Below, one piece after another: positions 12,069 through 23,872 of a DNA stretch of 64,000 bases. The stretch is from Lepus europaeus (Eukaryota > Chordata > Mammalia > Lagomorpha > Leporidae). A program made the translations under genes and the position numbers. The stretch is from positions 150,343,701 through 150,407,700 of the forward strand of contig NC_084827.1 in the NCBI RefSeq assembly GCF_033115175.1. Reading direction: 5' to 3'. How positions within the stretch are numbered: the stretch's first letter is position 1; every line of letters begins with the position of its first letter. The notes below the pieces were generated by a model that was not told the DNA's origin, made no database searches, and saw only the letters and a program-made list of their open reading frames with translations.

Positions 12069-12546
12069 TTTTCTTGAAGGTTTTTGTTTAATGAATGCAA
12101 ATTTCATATGTACAGCTTTTAGGGATATAGTGTTTCTTCCCCCTACTCCCGCCCTCCCACCCCCACTCCCATCTCACCTCCCACTCCCTCTCTCATTCCA
12201 TTTTCCATTAAGATTCATTTTTAATTGACTTTATACACAGAAGACCAACTTTAAACTAAGTAGAGATTTCAACTATTTGCACTCACATAGACATACAAAG
12301 TATAAAGTACAGTTTGAAGACAAGTTTTACTGTTGATTCTCATAGTACACCTCATTAAGGACAGAGATCCTACATGGGGAGCAAGTGCACAGTAAGTCCT
12401 GTTGTTGATTTAACAACTGGGACTCTTATTTATGATGTTAGTGATCACCCATGGCTCTGGTCAAGAGCTGCTAAGGCTATGGAAGCCAGTTGAGTCCACA
12501 AATCCATCAGTTTTTACACAAGGACATATACAAAGTGGAAGTTCTC
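12069..12546 (-). mobile_element. LINE-1 3' UTR, 5'-truncated, with target duplication
   Basis: Flanked by 14-bp TTGGAGGACATTTT at 12055-12068 and 12547-12560. Reads antisense from the poly(T) through cccccactcccatctcacctcc (complement of the G-rich tract) to the upstream 3' UTR. Confidence 0.9.
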
Positions 12547-12853
12547 TTGGAGGACATTTTAAGAAACAAAGGCGACAGCAAGTCTGTGTTGATCTATAGG
12601 TCAGAGTTAGAGCATTAAAATTTATTTCAATATGGGCTTGAGTTCAGCATAGGGAACAGCTCCAGATCAGAGCTGCTAAGATGTGTACTGGGACTACTAG
12701 AAAGTTTTTCACAGAGCAGGAATCCCTACTGTTTGCCAGGTCTGGTCCACATTCATGTTTTCTTTGATGTTGGACTGTTTTAAAACATGAGGATGAAGAG
12801 TTAGCATTTACAAACTTTAAAGTCACCAGTTCCTATTGAAAAATTTGAAAATG

Positions 12854-13187
12854 GGCCAGCACCATGGCTCACTAGGCTAATCTTCTGCCTGCAGCGCCGG
12901 CACCCTGGGTTCTAGTCCTGGTTGGGGCGCTGGTTCTCTCACGGTTGCTCCTCTTCCAGTCCAGCTCTCTGCTGTGGCCCAGGAAGGCAGTGGAGGATGG
13001 CCCAAGTGCTTGGGCCCTGCACCAGCATGGGAGACCAGGAGGAAGCACCTGGCTCCTGGCTTCGGATGGGCACAGTGCACCGGCTGTAGCGGCCATTTCG
13101 GGGGTGAACCAATGGAAGGAGGACCTTTCTCTCTGTCTCTCTCTCTCACTGTCCTCTCTGCCTGTCAAAAATAAATAAATAAATAAG
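12854..13187 (+). mobile_element. C-SINE, younger type, with target duplication
   Basis: Flanked by AAAAATTTGAAAATG (12839-12853) and AAAAATTTAAAAATG (13188-13202). The tail is (AAAT)n. Confidence 0.93.
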
Positions 13188-13202
13188 AAAAATTTAAAAA
13201 TG

Positions 13203-14296
13203 TAGCCGCACTGGGCCCATTTACCTAAAGACAATGATTGTACAGAGCTGTGTAGGGGCTGCCCTAATAGACAAAGTGTGTACATCCTTGTTTGCCACTG
13301 TCCCCAGTATTCACTACAATCTGGTACCTTCACTTCTTCATTATCTGCTTGAGCCCTGAAGGCATTTGACTTTTCAGCACTTGTACAGGGATTCCCTACA
13401 TCAAGGGAGAAGACAAATTCAGTGACTTTTGATGCATAGCTTTTCTGATTCTATGACCTTTGGCTATTTTATCTAACTTTGCCTCATGTTAAATATCCTT
13501 TTGTGGTGTGCTATTTTTACAAAATTCATTTTCATTGTTCTAGTGATATTTCTTCTTGCTTGGGAACAACCATGGGAGTTTTTCATCTGGCAATAAGCAC
13601 AAAAACGGCCAACAGAATCTGCAGACGGGTCTGATCCCAGGCCAAATGGGGATGGGGCCAACTTTTCTGAAGGCCTTGCTTCTTCCTGTCAGCACTCCCT
13701 GGCCGAGAATGGAGGCTTTCTTGGCTCCCTTGGGTACCTGCTCTGAGAGCATTGTTGTCCCAGTTTGCCCTCCTTAGTCTCTACTTAATATGACCTCCCA
13801 GCACCCTGCATGTCTCCTGATTGGCCTATTGAACTGCTTAGCATGGTTTAATTTCTGAGAAGTGATCCCGAAGTCATGCCAGGGAGGTACAGAACATCTG
13901 CGAGGGAGGAGGTAAGTCATATGAGTTCAGAGAAACTAGAAAGAGATGCAGAGGATGGTGGTCAACGAAGTGGGGACACGGCAGGGCAAGGGAGGGACAG
14001 GACAAAGGGTGGGTGCATCACAGAATGGGTGCAGGATTTGTTTCATCATCTAAGGATTCCAATCATGTTTGTCATCTTTATGAATAATTTGGAACTGGGC
14101 TGTAGGTGGGTTCCTTTTGTGTTTGTCTCACCTTGTTGAGCAAGTACTGCTTGTATTTCATATCCTTACAGTAATGGACAGAGAACCAACAACGTAGACA
14201 AACCCTTACTACTATATTAAAGGGGAAAGGAGCCCTAGATGCGCCTATCTGCCATCAGGAATATGTGTATCAATAAAGATAAAAACCAAACTTGTA
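13203..14296. other. Unassigned 5' flank
   Basis: Non-repetitive by eye and moderately GC-rich at 13560-14010. Several short open frames, none with a recognisable domain. A gaggaggtaagtc donor-like motif at about 13907 is unsupported. Confidence 0.5.
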
Positions 14297-14297
14297 T

Positions 14298-14526
14298 ATA
14301 TGCAGATACATCAAAAAGTTCACAGAAAATGCAATGAAAAAATAAGTTTATCTTTGGGCAAGATTTTTTTTTGAAATTTGCACATTTAGAGGGTCTTGAA
14401 AAGAGTCATGATAAAATGCGTATTATGAAAAATCTATCCATGGACTTTGATTTTTTTGTGTCAAATTAAACTTATCTTTCAATCCCATTTCTCATGAACT
14501 TTTTGAAGAACCCTTGCATATGCAGT
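14298..14526. mobile_element. Palindromic mariner-like MITE
   Basis: The ends tatatgcagatacatcaaaaagttca and tgaactttttgaagaacccttgcatatgc are inverted copies, with further inverted matches inward (aataagtttatctt / aaacttatcttt). About 230 bp with no coding capacity, as expected for a MITE derived from a Tc1/mariner element. Confidence 0.65.
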
Positions 14527-15188
14527 GTTTTATGTCATAACATGACTGTTTAGCTCTCAAATTTTACTTCACCTTCAGGAAATGTCCCAGAAAACAAAAT
14601 ATGTAAGATGTGAACAGTTGGGTATCACCAAATGATAGCCTGTCATTTGTCCTGTTGCTCACATTACAATAAAGCCTGGTTTTCTTTGATGGCATAAATA
14701 CTATCAAACATTAGGGATACATGCCAAACCTGTTATTTCCTTTTAATACTTTATGTCAACTTGTAAAGTAGATTTAACTAAATATAAACTTCAAAATATA
14801 ATACAGGACAATTTTGTAGTGTGTTCAAAATTAATGAGTCCTCTCATATGGGTCACTTTTTAATTCCCGTTTGAGACTGTGTTAAGACATGACCTTCACG
14901 CCTTTGATGCTGAATTGCAGGCTCCTGTCACTGTCCAGTACTGCCTGTCTGCTTCTCTCAGCAATTGTTGATTTTTGCTAAAACACATTTCCTATAAGCC
15001 TTTTAATAAAGTAAATCACCACAAAGTGAACTGTGCATTCCTAAAAGAACAATGCTATAATTGAGGGTTACCTTCTTGGCTTTAGAACATAGAATTTCAT
15101 ATCAAATAAAAGATTGACTATCAATATTTCTCTTTAATAAATAAAATGAATTTCATAAAATGGAAATTAGTATCTATGTTGATTACAC
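14527..15188. other. Unassigned 5' flank
   Basis: AT-rich; nothing recognised. Confidence 0.5.
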
Positions 15189-15201
15189 AAGGGCTCAAAT
15201 A

Positions 15202-15398
15202 CAGGGGCCTGGTGTTGTGATGCCCTGGCTTAACTGATCCAGATCTCTTAATGTATCTTGGAAGGCAGCGGATGATGGCCTAAGTACCTGGAACCCTGCC
15301 ACCTACATGTGAGACCAGGTTGGAGTTTCTGGCTCCTGGTTTCAGCTTGGACCAGCCACAGGTGTTGCAGCCCTTTGGGGAAATTAAACAGTAGATAG

Positions 15399-15436
<38 letters not shown>

Positions 15437-15461
15437 ACTCTTTCAAAAAAATTTTTTTTAA
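15202..15461 (+). mobile_element. C-SINE, older type, internally shortened, with target duplication
   Basis: Flanked by AAGGGCTCAAATA at 15189-15201 and 15462-15474. It has lost part of its head region and has an expanded (TC)n at 15401-15434. Confidence 0.9.
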
Positions 15462-15564
15462 AAGGGCTCAAATATAAAGTCTATATTAAGTCCAGAAATG
15501 TGATGTCTAATGCGAATGCTTTCTGAGTAACCATTCATTCAATGTGTAAGATAGATTTCTGTAT

Positions 15565-15872
15565 TTTTAAAATATTTATTTATTTACTTGAGATGCATAG
15601 TTACAGACAGAGAGAGGCAGAGACACAGAGAGAGATCTTCTAATCATTGGCTCCTATCAGCTGGTTCACTCTCCAATGCCTGCAGCCAAAGCTGGATCCA
15701 GGTCTCCCATGTAGGTGACAGGAACCCAATCACTTCAGCCATCCCTGCTGCCTCTCAGGATCTGCATTAGCAGGAAGCTGAGGTCAGGATCTGGAGGCAA
15801 GTATTCAACCCAGACTCTCCAATATGGGATACAGTATTTCCAACCAGCTTCGTAACCCCTAGGCTAAATGTC
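15565..15872 (-). mobile_element. C-SINE, older type
   Basis: Antisense copy starting aaaatatttatttatttacttgagatg; diverged, with a typical catgtaggtgacaggaaccc segment. Confidence 0.75.
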
Positions 15873-16189
15873 TTGTTCCACCTATGTATTCTAATGTAAC
15901 AGAGTACAATAGTGATATGGTTGCAGGTTTTACATTACAACTTTTAGGAAATAACCACTTTTGTAATTTTAGTTTAGTATAAAAAATGAGTATCTGCCAA
16001 TATATGAAAAAATTATTAAAATATACATATTTGTGTAAAATTGGATTTTTTATAAACCTCAAACAAAATAGCACGTTAAATATAGGAACAGACATGAAAA
16101 TTTCAAAAAATCAAAGTTTCAAACAATCTGGTCTCTAAAATTTCCAGAAAATGCATCAGTTTTCTAATGAAACAAAGAAAGATAATGTA

Positions 16190-16440
16190 AGGAGTGGGCA
16201 TTTTGCCTAATGTTTAAGACACTGCTTAGATACCCCCATCCCATATTGGAGTGCTTGTGTTTTGAGGCCCACCTCTGCCCCAGATTTCACTTTCCTACTA
16301 ATGCAGACCTCTGGAAGCAGTGGTAATAGCTCAAGTAGTTGGGTTCTTGCCAACCATGTGGGGGACCTAGGTTGAGTTTTTGGCTCTAGGCTTTGGCCTG
16401 GCTCAGCGCTGGCTTTTGCAGGCATTAGGGAAGTGAATCA
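16190..16440 (+). mobile_element. C-SINE, old, left half of a head-to-head pair
   Basis: Plus-orientation degenerate copy (ggagtgggcattttgcctaatg) lacking its CT-rich tail. It abuts a minus copy. Confidence 0.65.
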
Positions 16441-16652
16441 GTGGGCCAGGTCAATCAGGAGCCAGGAATTCAACTGGGTCTTCCATGTAGGTGGCAAGAA
16501 CCTAAGTACTTGGACCACCAACTGCTGCCGCTTAGGTGCACTAGCTGGAAGCTGGGTTGGAAGCAGAGGTGGCGCTCCATCCTGGCCATTCTCAAATGGG
16601 ATGCAGGTGTCCTAAAGAGCGACTTAACCTGCTGTGCCATAATGCCCACCCA
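16441..16652 (-). mobile_element. C-SINE, old, right half of an inverted pair
   Basis: Antisense copy from ggccaggtcaatcaggagcc to tgctgtgccataatgcccaccc. The tail is missing at the join with the previous copy, so the two form an inverted arrangement. Confidence 0.65.
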
Positions 16653-17423
16653 ATTACCAATATTTTAAATAAATTAATAAATTTAAGTTATTAAAGCTAT
16701 TTCAATATAAGCACCAATGAAACATGCATTTTGTGATTTTTGTATTGTCCTTTTAGACACTGAAGAACTTCTGTGGGATTATTTTTCTGATCTATATTTT
16801 TCAAAAGTTGATTTAAACAGGCAGTGACAGCATCTGTGGCAGGTTGGGTTTTCTGGGAAGCAGATTTTTAGAAACAGTTTTGCATACAGGACGCTTTTTA
16901 GGGAATTATATTGGGAGTAGTGTCTGTGGAAGTGCAAGGAGGGAAGCAGGCAGAGGGAGAAGGCTCACTGACCTGAGAGCTGCTGGGGCACACTCTGTGA
17001 GTTCCGGAGTGAGAATGGTCCATTAGAGTTCTATTGCATGGAAGCAAATCTGGTGTCGTGAGATAAGAAACAGGCCACTTTCAAAGTCTGAATGGGACAT
17101 TATAAAGGATTAATTGTTCATCAGAAATTCAAATTCAACCTGGGCACCTTTTATTTTCATTTGCTCCATTTGGCAAGCCTACCCCCAAATGGCCAGACCT
17201 TTACATCCTCACTTCAGCCTGTAAATGTATGTGGATAGCCCCAGGAATAGCGTGACCCTTGGACACAATGACTCTCACCATGGGAGCAGTCCCTAAAAAA
17301 GGCTCAGAACTGAGGGCTGTCTGCTTAACACCACTCCTAGCAGCTGGGCAATAAGTCCTCCCTCAAGGGGATCTGGGCAATCCACATCCACCACACCATC
17401 CTGTTGCTATTACTATTGCTTTT
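16653..17423. other. Unassigned 5' flank
   Basis: No gene or repeat recognised. Confidence 0.5.
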
Positions 17424-17440
17424 AAAATCTCCTTATAGCA
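17424..17440. repeat. Target duplication of the twin-primed LINE-1
   Basis: AAAATCTCCTTATAGCA, repeated exactly at 18264-18280. Confidence 0.95.
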
Positions 17441-18263
17441 TCAGTTTGTACCCACACAGAAACACAAAGTGTAAAAATACTGTTTCCGTACTAGTTATAG
17501 CATCACTTCACATTAGCCAACACATTAAGGACAGATCCCACATGGGATGTAAGTACACAGTGACTCCTGTTGCTGACTTAACCATTTGACACTCCTGTTC
17601 ATGGCGTCAGTAATCTCCCTAGGCTCTAGTCATGAGTTGCCAGGGCTATGGAAGCCTTTAGAGTTCGCTGACTTTGATCTTATTCCGATAGGGTCATAGT
17701 CAAAGTAGAAGTTCTCTCCTCCCTTCAGAGAAAGGTACCTCCTTCTTTGATGGCCCCTTTCTTTCCACTGGGATCTCACTCACAGAGATTTTTACACTTT
17801 GTGTTTCTGTGTGGGTACAAACTGATGAGATCTTGACTAATTATATACTGAATTGATCTTCTGTATATAAAGATAATTGGAAATGAAAAAAAAAAACCTG
17901 GTGTTAAATTGGAAATGGCATAGAAAATTAATTAATTTAAAAAAATTATGTAGGATATCTGTCTTTAATGTGCTATACACTGTTATTTAATTCTATAACT
18001 AGTACTCCAACAGTATTTTTTTCACTTTGTGTTGCTATATGGGGGCAAACTGTTGAAATCTTTACCTAATATATACTAAACTGATCTTCTGTATATAAAG
18101 AGAATTGAAAATGAATCTTGATGTGATTGGAAGGGGAGAGGGAGCGGGAAAGGGGAGGGTTGCGGGTGGGAGGGAAGTTATGGGAGGGGGGAAGCCATTG
18201 TAACCCATAAGCTGTACTTTGGAAATTTATATTCATTAAATAAAAGTTTAATAAATGAAAAAA
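17441..18263 (+). mobile_element. LINE-1 3' end with 5' inversion (twin priming)
   Basis: Between exact 17-bp target duplications, the first part (17441-about 17788) is LINE-1 3' UTR in minus orientation and the second (about 17789-18263) is the downstream 3' UTR in plus orientation with a poly(A) end. The two parts overlap in element coordinates: 17441-17477 and 17789-17826 are inverted copies. This is the signature of twin-primed reverse transcription. The plus part carries the composite 3' UTR: a first truncated copy, a spacer at about 17881-17953, then a second copy. Confidence 0.92.
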
Positions 18264-18507
18264 AAAATCTCCTTATAGCAATCAGAAATACCAAAAAAAT
18301 CACCAAATTACTTTACAACTATAATGAAAGTGAAGAGTATTCTTTTTCAAAGCAGTCCTTAATGCTCTAACAATGGGAACATGATTTCATAAGAATAGCC
18401 ATTGTCCATTCCTCCCATTGTCTCTGCCAGACATTATCTCTGTGTTTTGGAAAGGACCAGTGGATCATGTATCTGGGTGTGTCCAAGACATGCCCGGTTT
18501 ATGCCTC

Positions 18508-18843
18508 TTTTTTAAAAAATTTATTTATTTATTTGAAAGGCAGAGTTACAGAGAGGCAGAAGCAGAGAGAGAGAAAGAGGTCTTTCTTCTGCTGATTCAC
18601 TCCCCAGATGGCTGCAATGGCTGGAGTTATGTCTATCTGAAGCTAGAATCCAGGAGCAAGGAGCTTCTTCTGAGTCTCCCATGCGAGTGCAGGGGTCCAA
18701 GAACTTGGGCCATCTTCTACTGCTTTCCTAGGCCACTTCAGAGAGCTGGATTGGAAGTGGAGCAGCCGGGACTTGAACTGTGCCCATATGAGACGTTGGC
18801 ACTGAAGTGGCAGCTTTACCAGCTATGCCAAAGCGATGGCCCC
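18508..18843 (-). mobile_element. C-SINE, older type, with target duplication
   Basis: Flanked by GTTTATGCCT at 18498-18507 and 18844-18853. Confidence 0.9.
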
Positions 18844-19359
18844 AGTTTATGCCTTTAGTCCTGACTTAATCCTAAAAGTGTGCTGATGTGAAAGGTGAAA
18901 GTAAATTATCTGGTCTTTCAAATTAGAACCCTCTTAATGTTGCTCACAGCAGGTAGACATCATTCACTTCTTTTATTAATTTAAGGTACACAGATTTCAT
19001 TTATTTCATATATACAGATTTAGGAGCATGGTGATACTTCTCACCATCCCTCCCTCCCTCCTGCACTCCCACCCTTCTTCCTCCTCCCTTTTCCATTTCC
19101 ACTCTTAATTTTTACAAACATCTATTTTAAGTTTACTTAAAATTAATTAAGATTAACTGTACACTAAGTAAAGAGTTCAAAAATATTATGAAGAAAAAAA
19201 ACACTGCTCTTAAACAGTAGAGACAAGGGCTGTAAACAATCATCAAATTTCAAAATGTCAATTTCACTCCTAAACATTACATTTTAGGTACTCTATTGGT
19301 TACTGCAGATCAGGGAAAGCACGGTATTTGGTATTTGTCTTTTTGGGACTGGCTTTTTC

Positions 19360-19707
19360 TTTTTCTTTTTCTTTTTTTTTGACAGGCAGAGTGGACAGTG
19401 AGAGAGAGAGAGAGACAGAGAGAAAGGTCTTCCTTTTCTGTTGGTTCACCCCCCAATGGCTGTTGCGGCCAGCGCGCTGCAGCCGGCACACCACGCTGAT
19501 CCAAAGGCAGGAGCCAGGTGCTTCTCCTGGTCTCCCATGCGGGTGCAGGGCCCAAGGACTTGGGCCATCCTCCACTGCCCTCCCGGGCCACAGCAGAGAG
19601 CTGGCCTGGAAGAGGAGCAACCAGGACAGAATCCAGCGCCCAGACAGGGACTAGAACCTGGTGTGCTGGTGCCAGAGGCAGAGGATTAGCCTATTGAGCC
19701 GCAGCAT
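19360..19707 (-). mobile_element. C-SINE, younger type, with 16-bp target duplication
   Basis: Flanked by TGGGACTGGCTTTTTC at 19344-19359 and 19708-19723; inserted in the old LINE-1. Confidence 0.95.
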
Positions 19708-19779
19708 TGGGACTGGCTTTTTCAACTAGGTATAATGGTTTCCAATTGCATCCATTCTGTTACAAAAGATTGGATTTCA

Positions 19780-19828
19780 GGCCGGCGCCATGGCTTAACA
19801 GGCTAATCCTCCACCATGTGGCGCCGGC
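19780..19828 (+). mobile_element. C-SINE head only (49 bp)
   Basis: GGCCGGCGCCATGGCTTAAC and the following box up to the GCGCCGGC motif, after which the host LINE-1 resumes. No body and no poly(A) remain. Confidence 0.85.
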
Positions 19829-19977
19829 AGAATAGCTCTGGGGTGAGCTAAAACCTCATTGTAATTTTGATTTGCATTTTGCTAATGGCTAGTGAAACTG
19901 AACATTTTTTCAAGTGTCTGTCAGGCATTTGAATTTCCTCTTGAAAAATGCCTGTTCAAGCCCTTTGCCCACTTCTT

Positions 19978-21140
19978 TTTTTTAAATTTTTTTCTTCATT
20001 TATTAAACTTTTATTTAATGAATATAAATTTCCAAAGTACAGCTTATGGGTTACAATGGCTTCCCCCATCCCATAACTTCCCTCCCACCTGCAACCCTCC
20101 CCTTTCCCGCTCCCTCTCCCCTTCCAATCACATCAAGATTCATTTTCAATTCTCTTTATATACAGAAGATCAGTTTAGTATATATTAGGTAAAGATTTCA
20201 ACAGTTTGCCCCCATATAGCAACACAAAGTGAAAAAAATACCGTTGGAGTACTAGTTATAGAATTAAATAACAGTGTACAGCACATTAAAGACAGATATC
20301 CTACATAATTTTTTTAAATTAATTAATTTTCTATGCCATTTCCAATTTAACACCAGGTTTTTTTTTTTTATTTCCAATTATCTTTATATACAGAAGATCG
20401 ATTCAGTATATAATTAGTCAAGACCTCATCAGTTTGTACCCACACAGAAACAAAGTGTAAAAATACTGTTTCCGTACTAGTTATAGCATCACTTCACATT
20501 AGCCAACACATTAAGGACAGATCCCACATGGGATGTAAGTACACAGTGACTCCTGTTGCTGACTTAACCATTTGACACTCCTGTTCATGGCGTCAGAAAT
20601 CTCCCTAGGCTCTAGTCATGAGTTGCCAGGGCTATGGAAGCCTTTAGAGTTCGCTGACTTTGATCTTATTCCGATAGGGTCATAGTCAAAGTGGAAGTTC
20701 TCTCCTCCCTTCAGAGAAAGGTACCTCCTTCTTTGATGGCCCCTTTCTTTCCACTGGGATCTCACTCACAGAGATCTTTCATTTAGTTTTTTTTTTTTTT
20801 TCCCCATGGTATCTTGGCTTTCCATGTCTACAATACTCTCATGGGCTCTTAAGGGCTGATTCTGAGGCCAGAGTGTTGTTTAGGACATCTGCCATTCTAT
20901 GAGTCTGCTGTGTATCCCGCTTCCCATGTTGGATCGTTCTCTCCCTTTTTTATTCTATCAGTAAGTATTAGCAGATACTTGTCTTGTTTGTGTGATCCCT
21001 TTGACTCTTAGACCTATCAGAGCCATCAATTGTGAACTGAAATTGATCACTTGGACTAGTGAGATGGCATTGGTATATGCCACCTTGATGGGATTGAATT
21101 GGAATCCCCTGGCACATTTCTAACTCCACCATTTGGGGCA
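19978..21140 (-). mobile_element. Younger LINE-1 with composite 3' UTR, nested
   Basis: Flanked by exact CTTTGCCCACTTCTT at 19963-19977 and 21141-21155. It reads from the poly(A) complement through one 3' UTR copy (to 20299), a spacer (20300-20369), then a second 3' UTR copy running upstream to 21140, where it is 5'-truncated at ccccaaatggtggag. The spacer and its junctions match those at 17.9 kb. Confidence 0.93.
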
Positions 21141-21635
21141 CTTTGCCCACTTCTTCACTGGATTGTTTATTTTGTTGTGGGTGACTTTCTTGAGCTCTTT
21201 ATAGATTCTGGATATTAATCCTTTATCAGTTTCATTGCTTGCAAATATTTTCTCCCATTCTGTCAGTTGCCTTTTTCACTTTGCTAAGTGTTTATTTATT
21301 TATTTATTTTTTTTGTAGCACAGAAGCGTCTCAGCTTGTTGTAATTCATTTGCCAATTTTGGCATTAATAGCCTGTGCTTCTGGGGTCTTTTCCAAGAAG
21401 TCTTGGCCTATCCAATGTCTTGCAGAGTTCCCCCGATGTTCTTTAGTATTGGGTCATTGATTTAGAGCCTTGATCCATTTTGAATGGATTTTTGTGTAAG
21501 ATGTAAGGTAGGGGTCTTGTTTCATACATGCACATGGAGATCCAATTTAACCAGCCCTACTTGTTGAACAGACTATCCTTGCTCCAGGGATTGATTTTAG
21601 CTCCTTTGTCAAAGGTAAGTTGGTTGTAAATGTGC

Positions 21636-23674
21636 ATCTACAACTTCTGTAGGATGAGAAACAGAGCTACAAAGCTTTGTATCTCCATGGACCTTTATAT
21701 TCTATTCTCCTTTCCCACTTCTAGTTTAAAAAAAAAAAGTCCCATGTGACTGTTGTGCACATTGAGCCAGTTAGGTATGGCCAGAAGATGAACAGTGAAT
21801 GGTCCAGCTTGGTTCAGATGCCTGACCCAATGAAAAATGAATGAGCTATGGCTGTGCTTGGGAAGGAACTGAGGGAAACAAGACCATGAGGTCTAGACAG
21901 GGCCTTGGGACCTACTTCTTAAAATGTTTTCAGAAGTAGAGAGATACCTGAGCAGGTAAGGTTTCCAAAGAGGGATCCATTATAAGTTAATTCAGTACTG
22001 TGTTTATTAAATGTCATTTACCCATTATTTCTCCCCAAAATTTCAGATGCTACTCTTTTATTAAAATATCTCAAGACTTGGATAGTTATGTTCACCTGCT
22101 TTGCACTATTCATGATTTTAAAGCCAGTGAAAATATGCTCTCCCATTCTTTTTCTTGCCAGATGGACAGATTCTTACATATGTCAGCTGTTCTCATTTGG
22201 CAGCAGCTGGGTCACTTACAATGCTTTTCCCTAGATTGTGTTCAGTTCCTTTAAAGGGAGTGTACCTCTGAGTTTGGTGTAATTCTGATAATATATTCTA
22301 CTTAGTTATCAGTATTACTGTGTTGGAAGTTTTAGATGAAGCAGTTTTATTCAAATTGTATTCAATAGCAACTCCAGTCTGTTTCCTATCTTGGAGCTGA
22401 ATGAGTACAGCGTGTGTGTGTGTGTGTGTGTGTGTTTGCTTGTTGGAATTTGGTTGACAATCTGCATGCAAGGTGGAATGTGTGTATACCTATTTAAATA
22501 TAGTTTGGATTACTTTTTTCCAGAACTTACTTGTTGATATTAAAACTCACTTATCAGTTTTTGGCCATGTCTTATGACCTCAGAAAAATCTGTTTATAGT
22601 TTATTCCAATTCACCCAAACATCTTAGTACATGGAAGAACTTAGTGTTTTTGGAAACACAGGGAAATTTACCGTGCAATCTTTCTCCAGATAATTTATCA
22701 ACATAACAAATAAAAAGTCTTAGAACTAGAGTCTCGAGAATCCTAGAGTTTATCTTTTCCTTCTGGAGAACTGATTGTTTGTCTCCATCATCTGATTCCT
22801 GTCTCTAAGCTATGTCCATTTTCATGACATGAATCGTCTAATCCCATGGCAACATAACAGAAATAATATGGCTAGTTTAGCTTTGACCTACATGGTGCAA
22901 TGCACTAAATGATAATAGATGTGCAAAAGCATGTGTGTGATTTGAGAAGCTGTTTAAATGTTAGATATTCTTTTCACTTTGAACGATAGCAGAATAAAAA
23001 TATTTAATAACGTCTGCAGAGGATTTAAGAGTTCATAGTTATATCTTTAGAAATCTAAACAACTAATACTTTAAAAATTAACATTTCTTGATAGGGGTTG
23101 GTTAATACATTTAGCTAATTATAATTGATCCTATTAAATTAAATGCAATGGATGGCTACATTGGGTAATTTAAAATTTAGAAAAAATTAAATTCTCTAGG
23201 AAGTGAATTGGCCTTCTTTTGAGGAATGGTACTCCAACATAAGGTACAAACATCTGGGCCATAATTAGGTTTTGTTTTGAAATCATACAAATATTTGTAT
23301 AGATTGGCAATATTCAAATATTTTTGATGTGAAGTTTAGAACATATTTCAGAACAATTCTGTTTGTGGACCACTGTGAGTGGTTTTAAACAGCCACAAAT
23401 TAAGCTTAAAATTGTATTATTGGCCAAACATCATGATTTCAAAATGCTATATAGTTTTCTTGAAGAGGTTGCTTCAGTTCCTTTGGGGCTAAGGTCAAAT
23501 ACAACACCAATGTTTTTCAGCTCTACTTTTAAACCAAGTGAATTGCTATTTAAGCTTGGAAGAATTTTAATTGTTTTTGAGGTGTGTGTGTGTATGTGTG
23601 TGTAATTTTTATTTTTCACTTAATAGGCTGATAGTGGTTGTTGAGTCATTATGATGTGGCTGGGAGTTTATGCT
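21636..23674. other. Unassigned 5' flank
   Basis: Contains (GT)n at 22411-22435 and 23583-23603. No gene or named repeat recognised. Confidence 0.5.
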
Positions 23675-23872
23675 TTGAAGTTAGGACTAAAGCTCTGCTT
23701 TAGTTTTTAGATAAATTATTTAACTTCTCCACTGCTCAATTCCCTCATCAGTAAAATGGTGAGTAATAGTAGTGGCTCTATCAAAGGATTGCATGTAGAA
23801 TAAGCGAGGTCATGGAGCTCAAGTGTCTAACACACTATCTGGCACATAGTGTGTACTACATAAATATTCTTC
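23675..23872 (+). mobile_element. MIR SINE
   Basis: attatttaacttctccactg, ccctcatcagtaaaatgg and ctggcacatagtgtgtactac are the conserved parts of an ancient MIR in sense orientation. Confidence 0.75.

Larger units (their letters stand above)
18966..21635 (-). mobile_element. Old LINE-1 copy interrupted by two SINEs and a younger LINE-1
   Basis: Antisense LINE-1 segments at 18966-19359, 19708-19779, 19829-19977 and 21141-21635. They start with the 3' end (complement of the G-rich tract at 19040-19100) and move into older LINE-1 text such as gatttgcattttgctaatggc and agattctggatattaatcc. The order is collinear across the insertions, showing one host element. Confidence 0.8.

Noticed and set aside
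12872..13333. 153-codon minus frame
   Set aside because: It is a C-SINE translation; the same peptide phrases occur at the other SINE copies.
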